DNA of 64,000 nucleotides, taken from an uncultured Legionellales bacterium. GTDB lineage: Bacteria; Pseudomonadota; Gammaproteobacteria; UBA1113. The stretch covers positions 41,555-105,554 of the forward strand of contig CAMFJL010000007.1 of assembly GCA_945957175.1 (NCBI GenBank), read 5' to 3'. Below, one piece after another: positions 17,459-28,015 of this stretch (positions are counted from its first letter, which is position 1; every line of letters starts with the position of its first letter). Made by a program: the position numbers and the translations under genes. The notes below the pieces were generated by a model. The model was given only the letters and a program-made list of their open reading frames with translations. It did not search any database and was not told where the DNA came from.

Positions 17459-18337
17459 TTACGTAAGGACGTCTTCAATAATTTTTTTCTGACGTATTGC
17501 AGCAGGACTACTTTTATCTTCAATTTGACATAACTCAAACGTTGCTTTCCATAAAGCCCACGCTTTAGCGCGTAGCCATGTATCTTCATCTAAATCCATG
17601 GTTTTTATAAAAATATCACGGGCATTACCTGATAAATAGGTCCAGGCAATCACAAGATCACAGGCTGGGTCACCTATGCCCATCCCACCAAAATCAATTA
17701 CCGCGTTTAGCTTATTATCTTTGATGAGTATATTACCGGCAGCAAAATCACCATGTATCCAAACAGAATGTTTTTGCCACTTAGTCGCGCAAGCTTTTTG
17801 CCATAAAGCTAAGCCAGCTTGGCTGTCAATGATGGTTGTTAAATGGGTGATTTGGGTTTTGGCATTTTGGCCATATACGCTAACATGATCGCCACGCCAC
17901 CAGTTATGCTGTCCAGGATGTGGTCCATCAAGATCTTGTATGCTTTGTAGCTCTTTCAAAAAAACAGCAAGCTGAGCCGCAATATGCTCAAGTGCCTTGT
18001 TATCTACACGTAAATGATTTGCACTTTGGCCTTCTAACCATTGATAAATAGAAAATGGATAGGGATAATCCTTCGAAGGTAAACCCATTTTTATAGGCTT
18101 AGGAATGATTACGCTCAAATGGGTCGCTAGTTTTGGAAGTAGTTCATGTTCTTTAGGTACTTTTAATGCATAGGGTTCATCGGTCGGCATACGAATCAGC
18201 AGATCATTGCCAAGCCTGTAGGTGCGATTATCATGCCCTTGTTTCTCAACTTCATATATTGGCAAATGATTATACTCAGGCCATTGATGAGCGATAAGTT
18301 TTTTTACAAGTGTGAGTGTTATGTTAACAGTATTCAT
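17459..18337 (-). CDS. Aminoglycoside/choline-kinase-like phosphotransferase (APH family)
   Basis: A 292-aa protein with the APH fold. It has an N-lobe with NRTYRLGNDLLIRMPT, catalytic HGDFAAGNIL (about residues 195-204, the HxDxxxxN loop) and the metal-binding VIDFGGMGIGDPACDL (about 213-228). Such proteins phosphorylate small hydroxylated molecules or antibiotics, and similar chromosomal copies in Gram-negatives have been annotated both as resistance determinants and as metabolic kinases. No specific resistance claim is made. It lies 22 bp downstream of the SRPBCC gene on the same strand, so it is probably co-transcribed. Its 3' end is near the right boundary of the Tn3 unit but outside it. 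Confidence 0.82.
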   Translation of the reverse strand: MNTVNITLTLVKKLIAHQWPEYNHLPIYEVEKQGHDNRTYRLGNDLLIRMPTDEPYALKVPKEHELLPKLATHLSVIIPKPIKMGLPSKDYPYPFSIYQWLEGQSANHLRVDNKALEHIAAQLAVFLKELQSIQDLDGPHPGQHNWWRGDHVSVYGQNAKTQITHLTTIIDSQAGLALWQKACATKWQKHSVWIHGDFAAGNILIKDNKLNAVIDFGGMGIGDPACDLVIAWTYLSGNARDIFIKTMDLDEDTWLRAKAWALWKATFELCQIEDKSSPAAIRQKKIIEDVLT

Positions 18338-18359
18338 CAGATATTCTATGTGTCGTCAT

Positions 18360-18794
18360 TTAGTGAGTAGACTCAACTCTCGTCTTTAAAGCTTCATTCA
18401 TCAAGTTGAATCCCTGTAAGGTTTTCTTGCCGCTCAAAGCACTGAAAATAGGTGAGAGTAAACCACTGAAGATTTCTCCATGAATAAGTTTGGTGCTTTC
18501 TTCATTAAGCTTTTCCAGCTTAAAATAATGTTCACCACTAAAAAGCCAAGATGCGCCCAAAATACCAATCCACCGCATTTCTTGGTTAGTATCAAATTTT
18601 ATAAGCGTTGGCGTAAATATCATGGATTTCCCGCCTGGTGGAATGATCTTGACCTTGAGTTTAGCACCAGCTTTCTTCTCACCTTCGATGCATGTCATAA
18701 AAGGATTCCAATGTGAGTAACTCTGAAAGTCAGTAAGGGTTTGCCAAACTTTAGCAATATTGCCATTGATAACTATTTCTGTATTGAGTCTCAT
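18360..18794 (-). CDS. SRPBCC-family (START-like) protein
   Basis: A 144-aa protein (start MRLNTEIVINGN; an upstream in-frame GTG at 18812 is less likely). It carries the typical opening of polyketide-cyclase/AHSA1-like SRPBCC proteins: IAKVWQTLTDFQSYSHWNPF, then GAKLKVKIIPPGGKSM, and a terminal helix FNLMNEALKTRV. The fold binds hydrophobic ligands in a deep cavity; the ligand here is unknown. It shares an operon with the APH-like kinase downstream. Confidence 0.75.
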   Translation of the reverse strand: MRLNTEIVINGNIAKVWQTLTDFQSYSHWNPFMTCIEGEKKAGAKLKVKIIPPGGKSMIFTPTLIKFDTNQEMRWIGILGASWLFSGEHYFKLEKLNEESTKLIHGEIFSGLLSPIFSALSGKKTLQGFNLMNEALKTRVESTH

Positions 18795-18891
18795 AGGTGC
18801 GCCATCTCTCACAATTTAAAGTGCTATTTTATCAAGCTAAGAATACTTTTTCTATCTAGTATTCATGCTGAGTTGTCTCATATATACTAAG

Positions 18892-19554
<663 letters not shown>

Positions 19555-19565
19555 GGAAAATAAAA

Positions 19566-20171
19566 ATGCATGTTACCATTCCACCATTCTTATTTCAGGC
19601 TCTAATTGCAGTAAAAAACTTTATCCCATCTTTAGGGAATTGGATAAGGCGGCCAAAGTTGCGTATAAATTTTGCCAAACAAACCGTTGTATTTGAGTCA
19701 CCTAACGGTAGTGAACATCGCTATCAATATTTCTGTTTAACCATTGAGAATAGGTCGGGTCGAGAGTTAGTCATTAACCCAAACACAATAAAACTTAATA
19801 ATGAGTTATATCCAGCGCTTATACAGCTTGAAACAAATTATTTAAAATCAAAAAGATGGAAGACCTGTGATAATGATACTTTTTTAATGTTCGCAAATAA
19901 TCTTTTGCAAATACACGAAGATAACTTCATATTTACAATAAAATCATTTGAAAAAAAGACATTTCCGATGGATTTATTTCCAATAAGATCTATAGACAAA
20001 AATTCAAAACTATTTTTAAGCAGTAAAAAAATATGCATTTCATTAAGTATCAATGGAAGAGTATATTATTATGGCATTAATAGCTTAAAAGCATATAAGT
20101 GCTATATAAATTATCTTGAATCTATTGCTACTAATAAAGATTGGAAGAGTAGTCATCTTAATGCTATTTAA
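19566..20171 (+). CDS. Unknown protein downstream of resolvase, 201 aa
   Basis: No family recognised. The N-terminus has an amphipathic segment (PFLFQALIAVKNFIPSLG) but not a clear signal peptide. The middle looks like a beta-rich domain (VVFESPNGSEHRYQYFCLTIENRSGRELVI), and the C-terminal half is lysine- and asparagine-rich and more AT-rich than its neighbours. The 11-bp gap with the resolvase implies co-transcription. Strongly AT-biased codon use suggests acquisition by transfer. Confidence 0.6.
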   Translation: MHVTIPPFLFQALIAVKNFIPSLGNWIRRPKLRINFAKQTVVFESPNGSEHRYQYFCLTIENRSGRELVINPNTIKLNNELYPALIQLETNYLKSKRWKTCDNDTFLMFANNLLQIHEDNFIFTIKSFEKKTFPMDLFPIRSIDKNSKLFLSSKKICISLSINGRVYYYGINSLKAYKCYINYLESIATNKDWKSSHLNAI

Positions 20172-20454
20172 TATATGATTAATTTTATTAGATAAAAGAT
20201 AACATGAGCGGTAACTCAAAAGTTTTATAAAAATACAGACAACTTAATGAGTTTACAAAAAACACCTTAAAAAAAGGAGAGAGATATTTTGCTGCAACCC
20301 TATAAGCAGAAATCAAACTAATTTTTTTGCTAGTAAATGGTTTTTGATAGGTAATATGGTATCTCATCAAACGACCGTTTTTTAAGATATTAGCTTAATT
20401 AGATGAACTGAGTAAAACCACGTTAGTGAGTCTGGATTCTAAGAACAAGGATAA

Positions 20455-20483
20455 TTGCAATCTGTTAAGTGATGCGCTACAAT
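20455..20483 (+). promoter_or_regulatory. Promoter of the toxin-antitoxin operon
   Basis: TTGCAA (20455-20460), a 17-bp spacer and TACAAT (20478-20483). The predicted transcription start falls within a few bases of the toxin ATG at 20492, and no Shine-Dalgarno is visible, so the toxin message may be leaderless. Confidence 0.5.
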
Positions 20484-20491
20484 TAACACAT

Positions 20492-20770
20492 ATGATCAAG
20501 ACATGGAAACACAAAGGTTTGCGCCGTTTCTTTGAAACGGGCAGTAAGGCGGGTATTAAGCCAGAGCATGAGCGAAGGCTTAAGATTATCCTGCAGCGTT
20601 TGCATGCCTCCGTTTCACCTGAAGATATGGATACCCCAGGAATGCAGTTTCATGCGTTACTAGGCGACTTGAAAGGATACTATGCCGTGTCTGTCAGTGG
20701 GAATTGGCGGATCATTTTTAGATTTAACCAGCAACATGTCGAAGACCTCGACTATGTTGACTACCATTGA
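20492..20770 (+). CDS. higB: RelE/HigB-type toxin
   Basis: A 92-aa protein from MIKTWKHKGLRRFFETG. HigB/RelE hallmarks are the KGLRRFFETG opening, KLKIILQRL-like helix (RRLKIILQRLHAS), GMQFHAL and the C-terminal YYAVSVSGNWRIIFRF followed by DYVDYH. These toxins cleave mRNA at the ribosome. The start is placed at the first methionine of the conserved domain; an in-frame extension to 20426 would run through the promoter. The stop overlaps the region immediately before the antitoxin, and toxin-first gene order is typical of higBA. Confidence 0.9.
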   Translation: MIKTWKHKGLRRFFETGSKAGIKPEHERRLKIILQRLHASVSPEDMDTPGMQFHALLGDLKGYYAVSVSGNWRIIFRFNQQHVEDLDYVDYH

Positions 20771-20781
20771 GGATTCAAGCC

Positions 20782-21102
20782 ATGCTGGAACCATTACATC
20801 CAGGAGAAATCGTTAAGGACGCATTGATAGATGCAACTGGCCTTAGTGTAACTGATGCCGCAGAGCAATTAGGTGTTTCGCGCACGGCCTTGTCCCGTCT
20901 GATCAATGGCCATTCTGGCATTAGCCCTGATATGGCACTAAGACTGGCTAAATCACTTAAGACTAGCATTGATATGTGGATTAACTTACAAGCACAGTAT
21001 GATACTTGGCAAATTGCTAAGTCTTATGATGATATTGATGTAAAACCATTAGTACTAACTAAAAAACATCTGCAACATAGTCATCATGGTGAAAGGCATT
21101 AA
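20782..21102 (+). CDS. higA: HigA-type antitoxin (XRE/HTH)
   Basis: A 106-aa protein (MLEPLHPGEIVKDAL), with the HPGE(I/L)L signature of HigA antitoxins. The helix-turn-helix is at about residues 23-62 (LSVTDAAEQLGVSRTALSRLINGHSGIS), followed by MALRLAKSLKTSIDMWINLQ. It neutralises the toxin and represses the operon. ATG 20782 is favoured because GAGG lies nine bases upstream, overlapping the toxin stop. The His-rich tail (KKHLQHSHHGERH) is unusual. Confidence 0.92.
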   Translation: MLEPLHPGEIVKDALIDATGLSVTDAAEQLGVSRTALSRLINGHSGISPDMALRLAKSLKTSIDMWINLQAQYDTWQIAKSYDDIDVKPLVLTKKHLQHSHHGERH

Positions 21103-21152
21103 CCATGAATGGCTTATTCTTAATGGCGAGCACGACAAAAAATCAACCTCAT

Positions 21153-21184
21153 CTACCGCCGATAAACTTTATTATCGGCGGTAG
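21153..21184. terminator. Perfect hairpin after the toxin-antitoxin operon
   Basis: CTACCGCCGATAA and TTATCGGCGGTAG form a perfect 13-bp stem around a 6-nt loop. No T-run follows, so it may be a transcript-stabilising hairpin rather than a full intrinsic terminator. Confidence 0.55.
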
Positions 21185-21292
21185 AAGATTGATGGCGCGA
21201 CAGTCCTGATTACTGCCTGTAATACACTTAATCTCAATGTAATAATGCCATAAAACCAAATTCCTACCGCTGTTATAGCTTGCTCTTGATAA

Positions 21293-22072
21293 TTAAAGCT
21301 GATTTGCTGCCAAACCACCATCAACTTGCAGCAAGCCTCCCGTCATATAGCTAGATAGCTCTGAAGCCAAAAATAATATGGCGCCATCTAGTTCTTGTTG
21401 ATAGCCAAAGCGTTTTAAAGGTATACGAGTCGCCAATTGTTTTGCAAATATGTCTTCTTGCCACGTAGACTCCCCCGTAATAATACCACCTGGCGCCAAG
21501 GTATTAATTCGGATCCCCCATTGGGCTAATTCACAACTAAGTGCTCTTGTTAAATGATTGATGCCCGCTTTTGAAGCTGCGTAGGCTGGTGAACTTTGGA
21601 CATGTGCCCGAGTCCCGGCAATGGAGGATATGTTTATCATACTACCCTGAATTTTATTTTGTATCATTTGCTTAGCTACATTTTGTATCATCAGCCATGT
21701 ACCCGTTAAATTGGTATCGAGCACTTTGTGCCAGTCATCTAAAGTATGCTCAAGAAAGCTTGATTTCTCTATGGTGATGCCTGCATTATTAATTAAAATA
21801 TCAATAGGTCCAAAATGTTGATACGATTTTTCAATGACACTATGAATGTCGTCTTGTTTAAGTAAATCAAGCGGTAATGCCAATATATCTTTATTATATT
21901 GACGAACCTCGTTTACCAGGTCTGCTAATAGTTCTACGCGTCTAGCCGCAATAATAACTTTAGCCTTTTGATGTGCTAATGTATGAGTAAATATTTTCCC
22001 AAGTCCTGAAGACCCGCCGGTAATGCATATTACCTTTCCTTGTAAATTGTATTCTGCGTAGTTTTTGTTCAT
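21293..22072 (-). CDS. SDR-family oxidoreductase (FabG/gluconate 5-dehydrogenase-like)
   Basis: A complete 259-aa classical SDR: TGGSSGLGK (cofactor loop, about residues 18-26), NNAG (ILINNAGITIE), catalytic Ser in MINISSIAGT, YxxxK (PAYAASKAG) and a C-terminal SSYMTGGLLQVDGGLAAN segment. The Arg-Arg after the second strand (AARRVELL) favours NADP. The SDR type is certain, the substrate not. It is monocistronic between higBA and the giant gene. A 12-bp palindrome, AATGTTAACATT, at 22150-22161 lies in its upstream region and could be an operator. Confidence 0.85.
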   Translation of the reverse strand: MNKNYAEYNLQGKVICITGGSSGLGKIFTHTLAHQKAKVIIAARRVELLADLVNEVRQYNKDILALPLDLLKQDDIHSVIEKSYQHFGPIDILINNAGITIEKSSFLEHTLDDWHKVLDTNLTGTWLMIQNVAKQMIQNKIQGSMINISSIAGTRAHVQSSPAYAASKAGINHLTRALSCELAQWGIRINTLAPGGIITGESTWQEDIFAKQLATRIPLKRFGYQQELDGAILFLASELSSYMTGGLLQVDGGLAANQL

Positions 22073-22261
22073 GTGATTTCTCTTGATGGTTGAAAGTTAT
22101 GTTCAGCATCAAGATGATAATGGTTAATGTATTTTTAATATATTGATATAATGTTAACATTAATTAACATTTAGTAAACATACGGGCCTTATTTCCTATT
22201 GAACTACATAGATATTAAGGACCCGCAAGCATTGACAGTTTCAGATCAAAGGCAGTGTTAG

Positions 22262-25200
22262 TTAAGTCGTAAGTTCTGACCCAGATGGCGTCGATTCCAA
22301 TGAGGCCGTTCTGTTTTGGTCAAGGCCTGAAACAGGAATCGTGATGGGGTTATGAAACATCGCTCCATAAATATTCACCGCCATTGTTTGCTTGTCACGT
22401 TTAAATAATGTACGACATAGCTTAGAGGGTCGCTCATCGTTTTTCGGTGCACTTGAAGCAGGTAACGCTTCACGCGTTGTGAGATTACTTGCAACACTGG
22501 GGGTAATATCACGACATTTTATCGCAGCCTCGATAAGGCTATCACGTGTAGCTTCATCTTGGCCAAGATAGAAGGCCTGTACATAATAAGCGATATGAAT
22601 AGCAAGCGTTTGCACCCATACGAATATTTCAGCATCATCCTGCAGCTTAGCTTTAATGTTTACCTCTGCCGATGTATTAAGCGTATCTGCATCTTCAACT
22701 GCATTGCTTAATGCCAACAACCACAGTTGGAGTGTTCGGCATAAATGTATCACGGGTTTTACGCTACTATCATAGCCCAAGTTATAAAGTTCAGCATCCA
22801 TGAGTGGCTTTTCTTGTAACCCTGAGAAATCAATAAGATTATTAATGACTTTTGCAAGCTGCGCAGGTAAAGATAAAGCTGTTTCACTCGATGAGGTATT
22901 GACTATGACAGGTCTTTTTAATACGGCAAGTATGCTATCTTGATAATGTAAATGATGCAAAAGAAAATGATTGATGGTATCTCTTTGCAATTTAATATCT
23001 TCTTGAATGTCGTTTAAGTGTTTGGCATATGCCGATGATGCTAAATATTTTAAGATACTTTTTTTCTTTACTACAAGTTTTTCTGCTATCGCAAGTTCAA
23101 TAGCCAACATAGGTACATTTCGTACTTGTTCCAGGGTATTTATTGCTTGGATGAATCTATCATTAGACATATGTGATGTATTAGACCAATCTTGCAATAC
23201 ACTCAATGCAGAATCAAATAATTGATATACCATACAAAAATTGTAAGATATAGGCGTGGTAGGTATTGCCTGTCTATACATCGTAACAGCCGTATCGATA
23301 TCAAAATTTTTACTAAACTGTAATAAATAGGCTAGTATTTTATGTAGTTTGTTTCTATCTTCTACCAACATCTTACTCGATATTGTATAGAGGAAGAAGC
23401 CATGCTCAATCACATCCATCGATTTTATCTTGACACCTAATTCTTCGATAAACCAACGTAATATATCTAACTGCCGTTCGTTGATTGCCAGATGAATTAG
23501 GGTTTGAGCGTAATCTCTTTGTTCATATGCTTGATAGATAAATATTTCCAATGGCTTTACTAATGGCATGGGTATATCACATTGACTTGAACTTGCAACA
23601 GCTGGGCTTGTTGTAGGGGCAACATCGGCTGGTGATTTGAGAAAATGCTGATAGAGCAATTTGAGTATGTCAAGGCGGCCCATCTCTATAGCTTTTTCAG
23701 CGGGAAAAACATCTATACCTCGAGACTTAGTAATAATATCAGGTGAAGTGTGTGACAATATTAACTGGGCAATGATGGGGTTACGTTGGCAAATAGCCAT
23801 ATTGAGTAAAGCGATAGGTGCTTTAATATACGCCTTACCATAATGGTGTAATAATGCTTCTACTGTATTTTCTTGCGTGCGCTCAATCGCCGTTATCATT
23901 AAATCATGTAATAAATCTTTATTAATACCTGATACTGGATTATCTCCTTGAGGACGTCCAAGTAGATATCTACTCCCTGCATGCTGGTAAGTTTCTAGTA
24001 AAGCGACAATAACAGGTATCTCATCTCTCCAAATGGCCAGCTTCATCAAGGTGTAACTCTGATGAATATATGGCCGGTACATTGTTGCCAATATTGCTAA
24101 AAGTATATCGCTACGACCTACCGCAACTAAAAGATGCCACCAAGACTCATGCTCACCGTAACGTTGATTCATAGTAAACTGAGGTGCTAACCGTTTTAAT
24201 TTAATAAATAAATCCGGTGTTACTTCAGAAAAATCAAGTAAATAAAGTAATGGTTGAATATCTTTTTGACAAATTGTAACATCAGTACAATTTAGAAAAT
24301 AAATGACTTTTTCAAGTAAAACCCAAGAGTTTGTACGAATAATCAAGCTAAGCATATCAATTAATTGATTATGATTATTATAGTAAAAAATAGCATGATT
24401 CACATGAAAAAAACTAATAAGCGTGCTTGAAATATATTCAATTTTTTCTTTTAATGCTTCTTCTGGCATGATGTCAATATTTCTGTGAATAAACATTAAC
24501 AATGCATGTGGCATGCTATATTCTTGGGTTAATAAGATGAGGAGATGCGTTTTAAAGCGCTCAATACGTCTTTGTTCAGATTCAATAATCATCTCTGATA
24601 AGAAAAACCTTGCATGATTCAGTGGCGCATCGACTAACCACAAAGGTTTGCTCTTATCATGATTGCTTGCTTTTTCTTCGGCTTCTGCGGCTCTGGCCTC
24701 TAGTGTTTGGCGCAGCATGTCGAGATCATACGGATAACGTAGTGCCTCGCTATGATTTGCCATAGCATTGAGCCTTGATGCATGAACATCCGCAAGTGCT
24801 ACCGTGATAGATGCCCAAGCTTCCATAGCAAGTGCATAAACGGCATCTGGAAAATCTGCGACCTGCATCTGCGCTGTTGATGTACCCTCACACGGCAGCC
24901 ATAATGTAGAAATGATTTGATTAAGTAATGTTGTTGTATCTACGTTAGCATGACACCATTGATATAGCTGATAAAAGTCACTTAAGGCACGGTGTTGTTC
25001 CTTTCGTGATAAATCAATTGTCAGTAGCATAGTAAAAAAATCTTTCTGGCTTTTTTCTTGACCATAAAGCCGAATAAGAAAAGTTAACAATGAATCAGAC
25101 TGTAATAATAACATAAGCACTTTAGTATCAAAGCTGCTTTTCCTAATAAGATACAATTCCATTGCTAACTTTCTAAGGATAGGATCTTTAACATTTTTAT

Positions 25201-26503
25201 GGATACAGTTGAATAAATCACTATTATGTTTATCAAACATATTAATGTTTAATATTTGCTCAATAATGTAAAATTGTTTTTTTATAAAACAAAAATTATA
25301 TACTTCATATATAAAATTATTTATTATGTTATATGAATAATCATCATATATAATATTATTACTTAATAGTTCCACTATATGATGAGCATTAAGTCGTATT
25401 GATTTAATGAGTAAGCTATCAAAGCAATCTTTTAAAGCAACTTGCTTTTCAGATATACTTTTAAGTAACATGAAAACTTTATAAAAATTCGCAAATATTA
25501 TAGTGCTATTATTGCTTTTTAAAAATAAATGGTATGATAATAAACCATCGATCATGTTTTCACGATCTTTTTCATTGAGAGCAAGGAGCATTTTTTCTAA
25601 TATGACAGATGACTCATTTTCATCCATCGTAACAATCATCAAGATATATTTTTCAATTTTATTCCATTCACAAAATTTATCTATATCTATTTTTTCAAAA
25701 CATAATAGCTTAAGCAACTCTATTTTTTTAAAGATTATATTATCTTTTGCATATAGCATTTCACGCAAAAGCATACATGATATATTATATATAGCATATA
25801 TGGTTTTTCTACTTAACTCATAGTTTAGTAACGTAAATATCATAAGATTAACGATGGTTTTTGTAGTGAATAAATTTTTATATTTATTTTCTAAATGTGA
25901 ATTAATGAAAAATTCATAATAACAACATATATTTGAAAAAATTTCTATCGATAAAAGTTTATTATCTTGTTCTTTTTTGACTAGATCAATGAGTTCAATA
26001 ATGCTATCATTCACATGGCATATGTCCAACATTTGGATTAGCATAGAAATTAAATCACCATTTACATTTATTTTTTCTAATTTTTCTCTGCTATATGAAT
26101 GAATGATTATTTTTATACATTGCAATAACATATGCATCATTAACTTTCTTTTAAGACTATCAGATAACTGATACGAGCTTGATGCCACGTTAGGTTGATT
26201 TTTTATCAAAAATTCATGACATATAGAAGGTAAATTTTTTAAAAAAGATTCGACAAAAACAACATGATTTAAACGCTTGAATATCGATTTTGAATTACGA
26301 CTATAATTAGCCAATAAAAAATAAAATTGCTTTAACGGTAGATAGTCAGGTAATGATGATGGCACAACCAACCATGTCTGTGCCACTCTAAAATCTTTTT
26401 CTGGGAAAATTTTTCGAATAGGTGACGTTTTTAGCTTATCAAATAAAATATGCAATTTTGTTACTGCTAATTTATGTTGTATATCTTGGGTGGATGCAGC
26501 CAT
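22262..26503 (-). CDS. Giant helical/ankyrin-like protein of unknown function, 1413 aa
   Basis: A single uninterrupted frame; GAGAGA precedes the ATG. No signal peptide or transmembrane helix. The first half (to about residue 520) is Ile/Lys/Asn/Leu-rich alpha-helical and very AT-rich. A helical segment around 560-640 contains EARAAEAEEKASNHDKS. Residues about 770-1050 look like degenerate ankyrin or other alpha-solenoid repeats (ESWWHLLVAVGRSDILLAIL, LLNMAICQRNPIIAQLILSH, TLIHLAINERQLDILRWFIEE). A Ser-rich linker VASSSQ resembles linkers in the window's other large proteins. It lies 24 bp after the membrane-protein gene, so the two are probably one operon. An effector role is plausible but unproven. 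Confidence 0.7.
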   Translation of the reverse strand: MAASTQDIQHKLAVTKLHILFDKLKTSPIRKIFPEKDFRVAQTWLVVPSSLPDYLPLKQFYFLLANYSRNSKSIFKRLNHVVFVESFLKNLPSICHEFLIKNQPNVASSSYQLSDSLKRKLMMHMLLQCIKIIIHSYSREKLEKINVNGDLISMLIQMLDICHVNDSIIELIDLVKKEQDNKLLSIEIFSNICCYYEFFINSHLENKYKNLFTTKTIVNLMIFTLLNYELSRKTIYAIYNISCMLLREMLYAKDNIIFKKIELLKLLCFEKIDIDKFCEWNKIEKYILMIVTMDENESSVILEKMLLALNEKDRENMIDGLLSYHLFLKSNNSTIIFANFYKVFMLLKSISEKQVALKDCFDSLLIKSIRLNAHHIVELLSNNIIYDDYSYNIINNFIYEVYNFCFIKKQFYIIEQILNINMFDKHNSDLFNCIHKNVKDPILRKLAMELYLIRKSSFDTKVLMLLLQSDSLLTFLIRLYGQEKSQKDFFTMLLTIDLSRKEQHRALSDFYQLYQWCHANVDTTTLLNQIISTLWLPCEGTSTAQMQVADFPDAVYALAMEAWASITVALADVHASRLNAMANHSEALRYPYDLDMLRQTLEARAAEAEEKASNHDKSKPLWLVDAPLNHARFFLSEMIIESEQRRIERFKTHLLILLTQEYSMPHALLMFIHRNIDIMPEEALKEKIEYISSTLISFFHVNHAIFYYNNHNQLIDMLSLIIRTNSWVLLEKVIYFLNCTDVTICQKDIQPLLYLLDFSEVTPDLFIKLKRLAPQFTMNQRYGEHESWWHLLVAVGRSDILLAILATMYRPYIHQSYTLMKLAIWRDEIPVIVALLETYQHAGSRYLLGRPQGDNPVSGINKDLLHDLMITAIERTQENTVEALLHHYGKAYIKAPIALLNMAICQRNPIIAQLILSHTSPDIITKSRGIDVFPAEKAIEMGRLDILKLLYQHFLKSPADVAPTTSPAVASSSQCDIPMPLVKPLEIFIYQAYEQRDYAQTLIHLAINERQLDILRWFIEELGVKIKSMDVIEHGFFLYTISSKMLVEDRNKLHKILAYLLQFSKNFDIDTAVTMYRQAIPTTPISYNFCMVYQLFDSALSVLQDWSNTSHMSNDRFIQAINTLEQVRNVPMLAIELAIAEKLVVKKKSILKYLASSAYAKHLNDIQEDIKLQRDTINHFLLHHLHYQDSILAVLKRPVIVNTSSSETALSLPAQLAKVINNLIDFSGLQEKPLMDAELYNLGYDSSVKPVIHLCRTLQLWLLALSNAVEDADTLNTSAEVNIKAKLQDDAEIFVWVQTLAIHIAYYVQAFYLGQDEATRDSLIEAAIKCRDITPSVASNLTTREALPASSAPKNDERPSKLCRTLFKRDKQTMAVNIYGAMFHNPITIPVSGLDQNRTASLESTPSGSELTT

Positions 26504-26527
26504 AATATTTCTCTCGCCAATATTTGT

Positions 26528-27763
26528 TTATAATTCTAATATGTCATAATCACGGCTATTTTTATGAGAAGATGAAGTAGGCAGTGATGATAGAGATATT
26601 TGCGTTTCAGGATAGCAATCGCTAAAGTAGCGGATACTATCTGAAGTCATACGATAATTACTGAACATGGATGAAATATGTATGCCTGAATCATGTACAG
26701 AGCTACTTATCGGCAATAACTGCGTTAATTCACTTGGTTCTGTATTAATACTACCAACTAACAAGCTATTATTTATGCTTTCTACTGATGGGTGTGAATA
26801 AAAAAGCTTTATCAGCATACGGAAAAAGATAATTTTAGCCTCTATAGACGTAATATTTTTTTTAGAAGAGACATCAACAATCATGACATCACTTAATTTT
26901 CTTCGCTGAAGCATCGTAATAAGTATAAATATGCTCAATTTATCTGTTGCTGATAAAGTATTATAATTCCGTATTTCTTCGGCTTCGATACTTGAAGGAT
27001 GATATATATATGTCAGTGCCCTGAAGCGTTCTTGATGACCTGGGCCTAATTTTTCAATAGGTAGACGGTGATAAGGTATATGGTTTAGTTCATGAATTGT
27101 CTGCCTCCATGAAGCCATTTCAGTGATGCCCCAAAAACTAGGGGTATTTGTGTGTTCGCAACAGCATTTGAAACTTAAAAAGAACAAGATACCTCCCATT
27201 ATAAGCAGTAAGAAGAGGAGTACCGCAAGTGTTGCGTCAACAGCTCGATTATGGTTGCTCACATCCTTATACGCGGCTTCACCCAATATACTTGTTGCAC
27301 AACTTATTTGGCAGTTACTCCCGACATATTCATGGTTTGGGCAACTCTGATAGCAATCTAAGTAACCTGGAAGGCTTGTAAAATCATATAAGGTTCCATA
27401 AAGCATGATGGTTACATAGACGAATAATAAGAGCCAGCTTAGAAAATAATACTTACCTAAATAAGACAAGGCTAGCGTCGTTTCAGGATATTGCCATAGC
27501 AATCCTAATTTGCCTAAAAAGCCTGGGGTTGTGTTCAAAATACCCTGTCGAAGCGTTAACATATCGCTTAATCTCACAGCTTGCATATTTGACAACTCTG
27601 CTGAATCACAAGCGGCAGCTCTATAACGCTGTACCAATTTGCTAAGAAAAGCCTGATCCCGCAAATCTTTTATATAGATCTGTTCACGTTCAGAGATTAC
27701 CGCAAGCACATGCAACATTTGTGCTTCGAGGTCTTGGGGTATAAGTTCAATTTTAGGGGGCAT
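26528..27763 (-). CDS. Two-span membrane protein with cysteine-rich loop, 411 aa
   Basis: Two transmembrane helices, about residues 110-130 (WLLLFVYVTIMLYGTLYDF region) and 172-195 (ATLAVLLFLLLIMGGILFF), flank a loop with four cysteines (CYQSCPNHEYVGSNCQISC), which could form disulfides. CCC follows the second helix. The long C-terminal tail (about 200-411) is soluble and ends in a Ser-rich stretch (SSLPTSSSHKNS). No known family. The first gene of a probable two-gene unit with the giant protein. A two-helix protein with soluble tails could be a host-membrane effector or an anchor; this is inference. Confidence 0.65.
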   Translation of the reverse strand: MPPKIELIPQDLEAQMLHVLAVISEREQIYIKDLRDQAFLSKLVQRYRAAACDSAELSNMQAVRLSDMLTLRQGILNTTPGFLGKLGLLWQYPETTLALSYLGKYYFLSWLLLFVYVTIMLYGTLYDFTSLPGYLDCYQSCPNHEYVGSNCQISCATSILGEAAYKDVSNHNRAVDATLAVLLFLLLIMGGILFFLSFKCCCEHTNTPSFWGITEMASWRQTIHELNHIPYHRLPIEKLGPGHQERFRALTYIYHPSSIEAEEIRNYNTLSATDKLSIFILITMLQRRKLSDVMIVDVSSKKNITSIEAKIIFFRMLIKLFYSHPSVESINNSLLVGSINTEPSELTQLLPISSSVHDSGIHISSMFSNYRMTSDSIRYFSDCYPETQISLSSLPTSSSHKNSRDYDILEL

Positions 27764-28015
27764 GATTGTTCTCTATACGAATAATATTGTTATTGTTGAC
27801 AGGGCAACAATTTAACATAAGTTCTGTATTAAATCAATACAACATGGCGTACTGACATAAGCACGCATTAGAACAATAGTCATTATCTCGATTTTATGTA
27901 AATGAATAAAGATATATTTATGCTTTATTAAATAAGCAGAATAAACGTAATACAGCATGTCTGTGCTGACTAAATTTTGTGCTATGCTTATGAAAATGTT
28001 GTTGAAGGAGACAAT

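Noticed and set aside
18410..18430. TGTAAG...CTTGC resembling a GacA box
   Set aside because: Lies inside the SRPBCC coding sequence, and the right half-site is incomplete.
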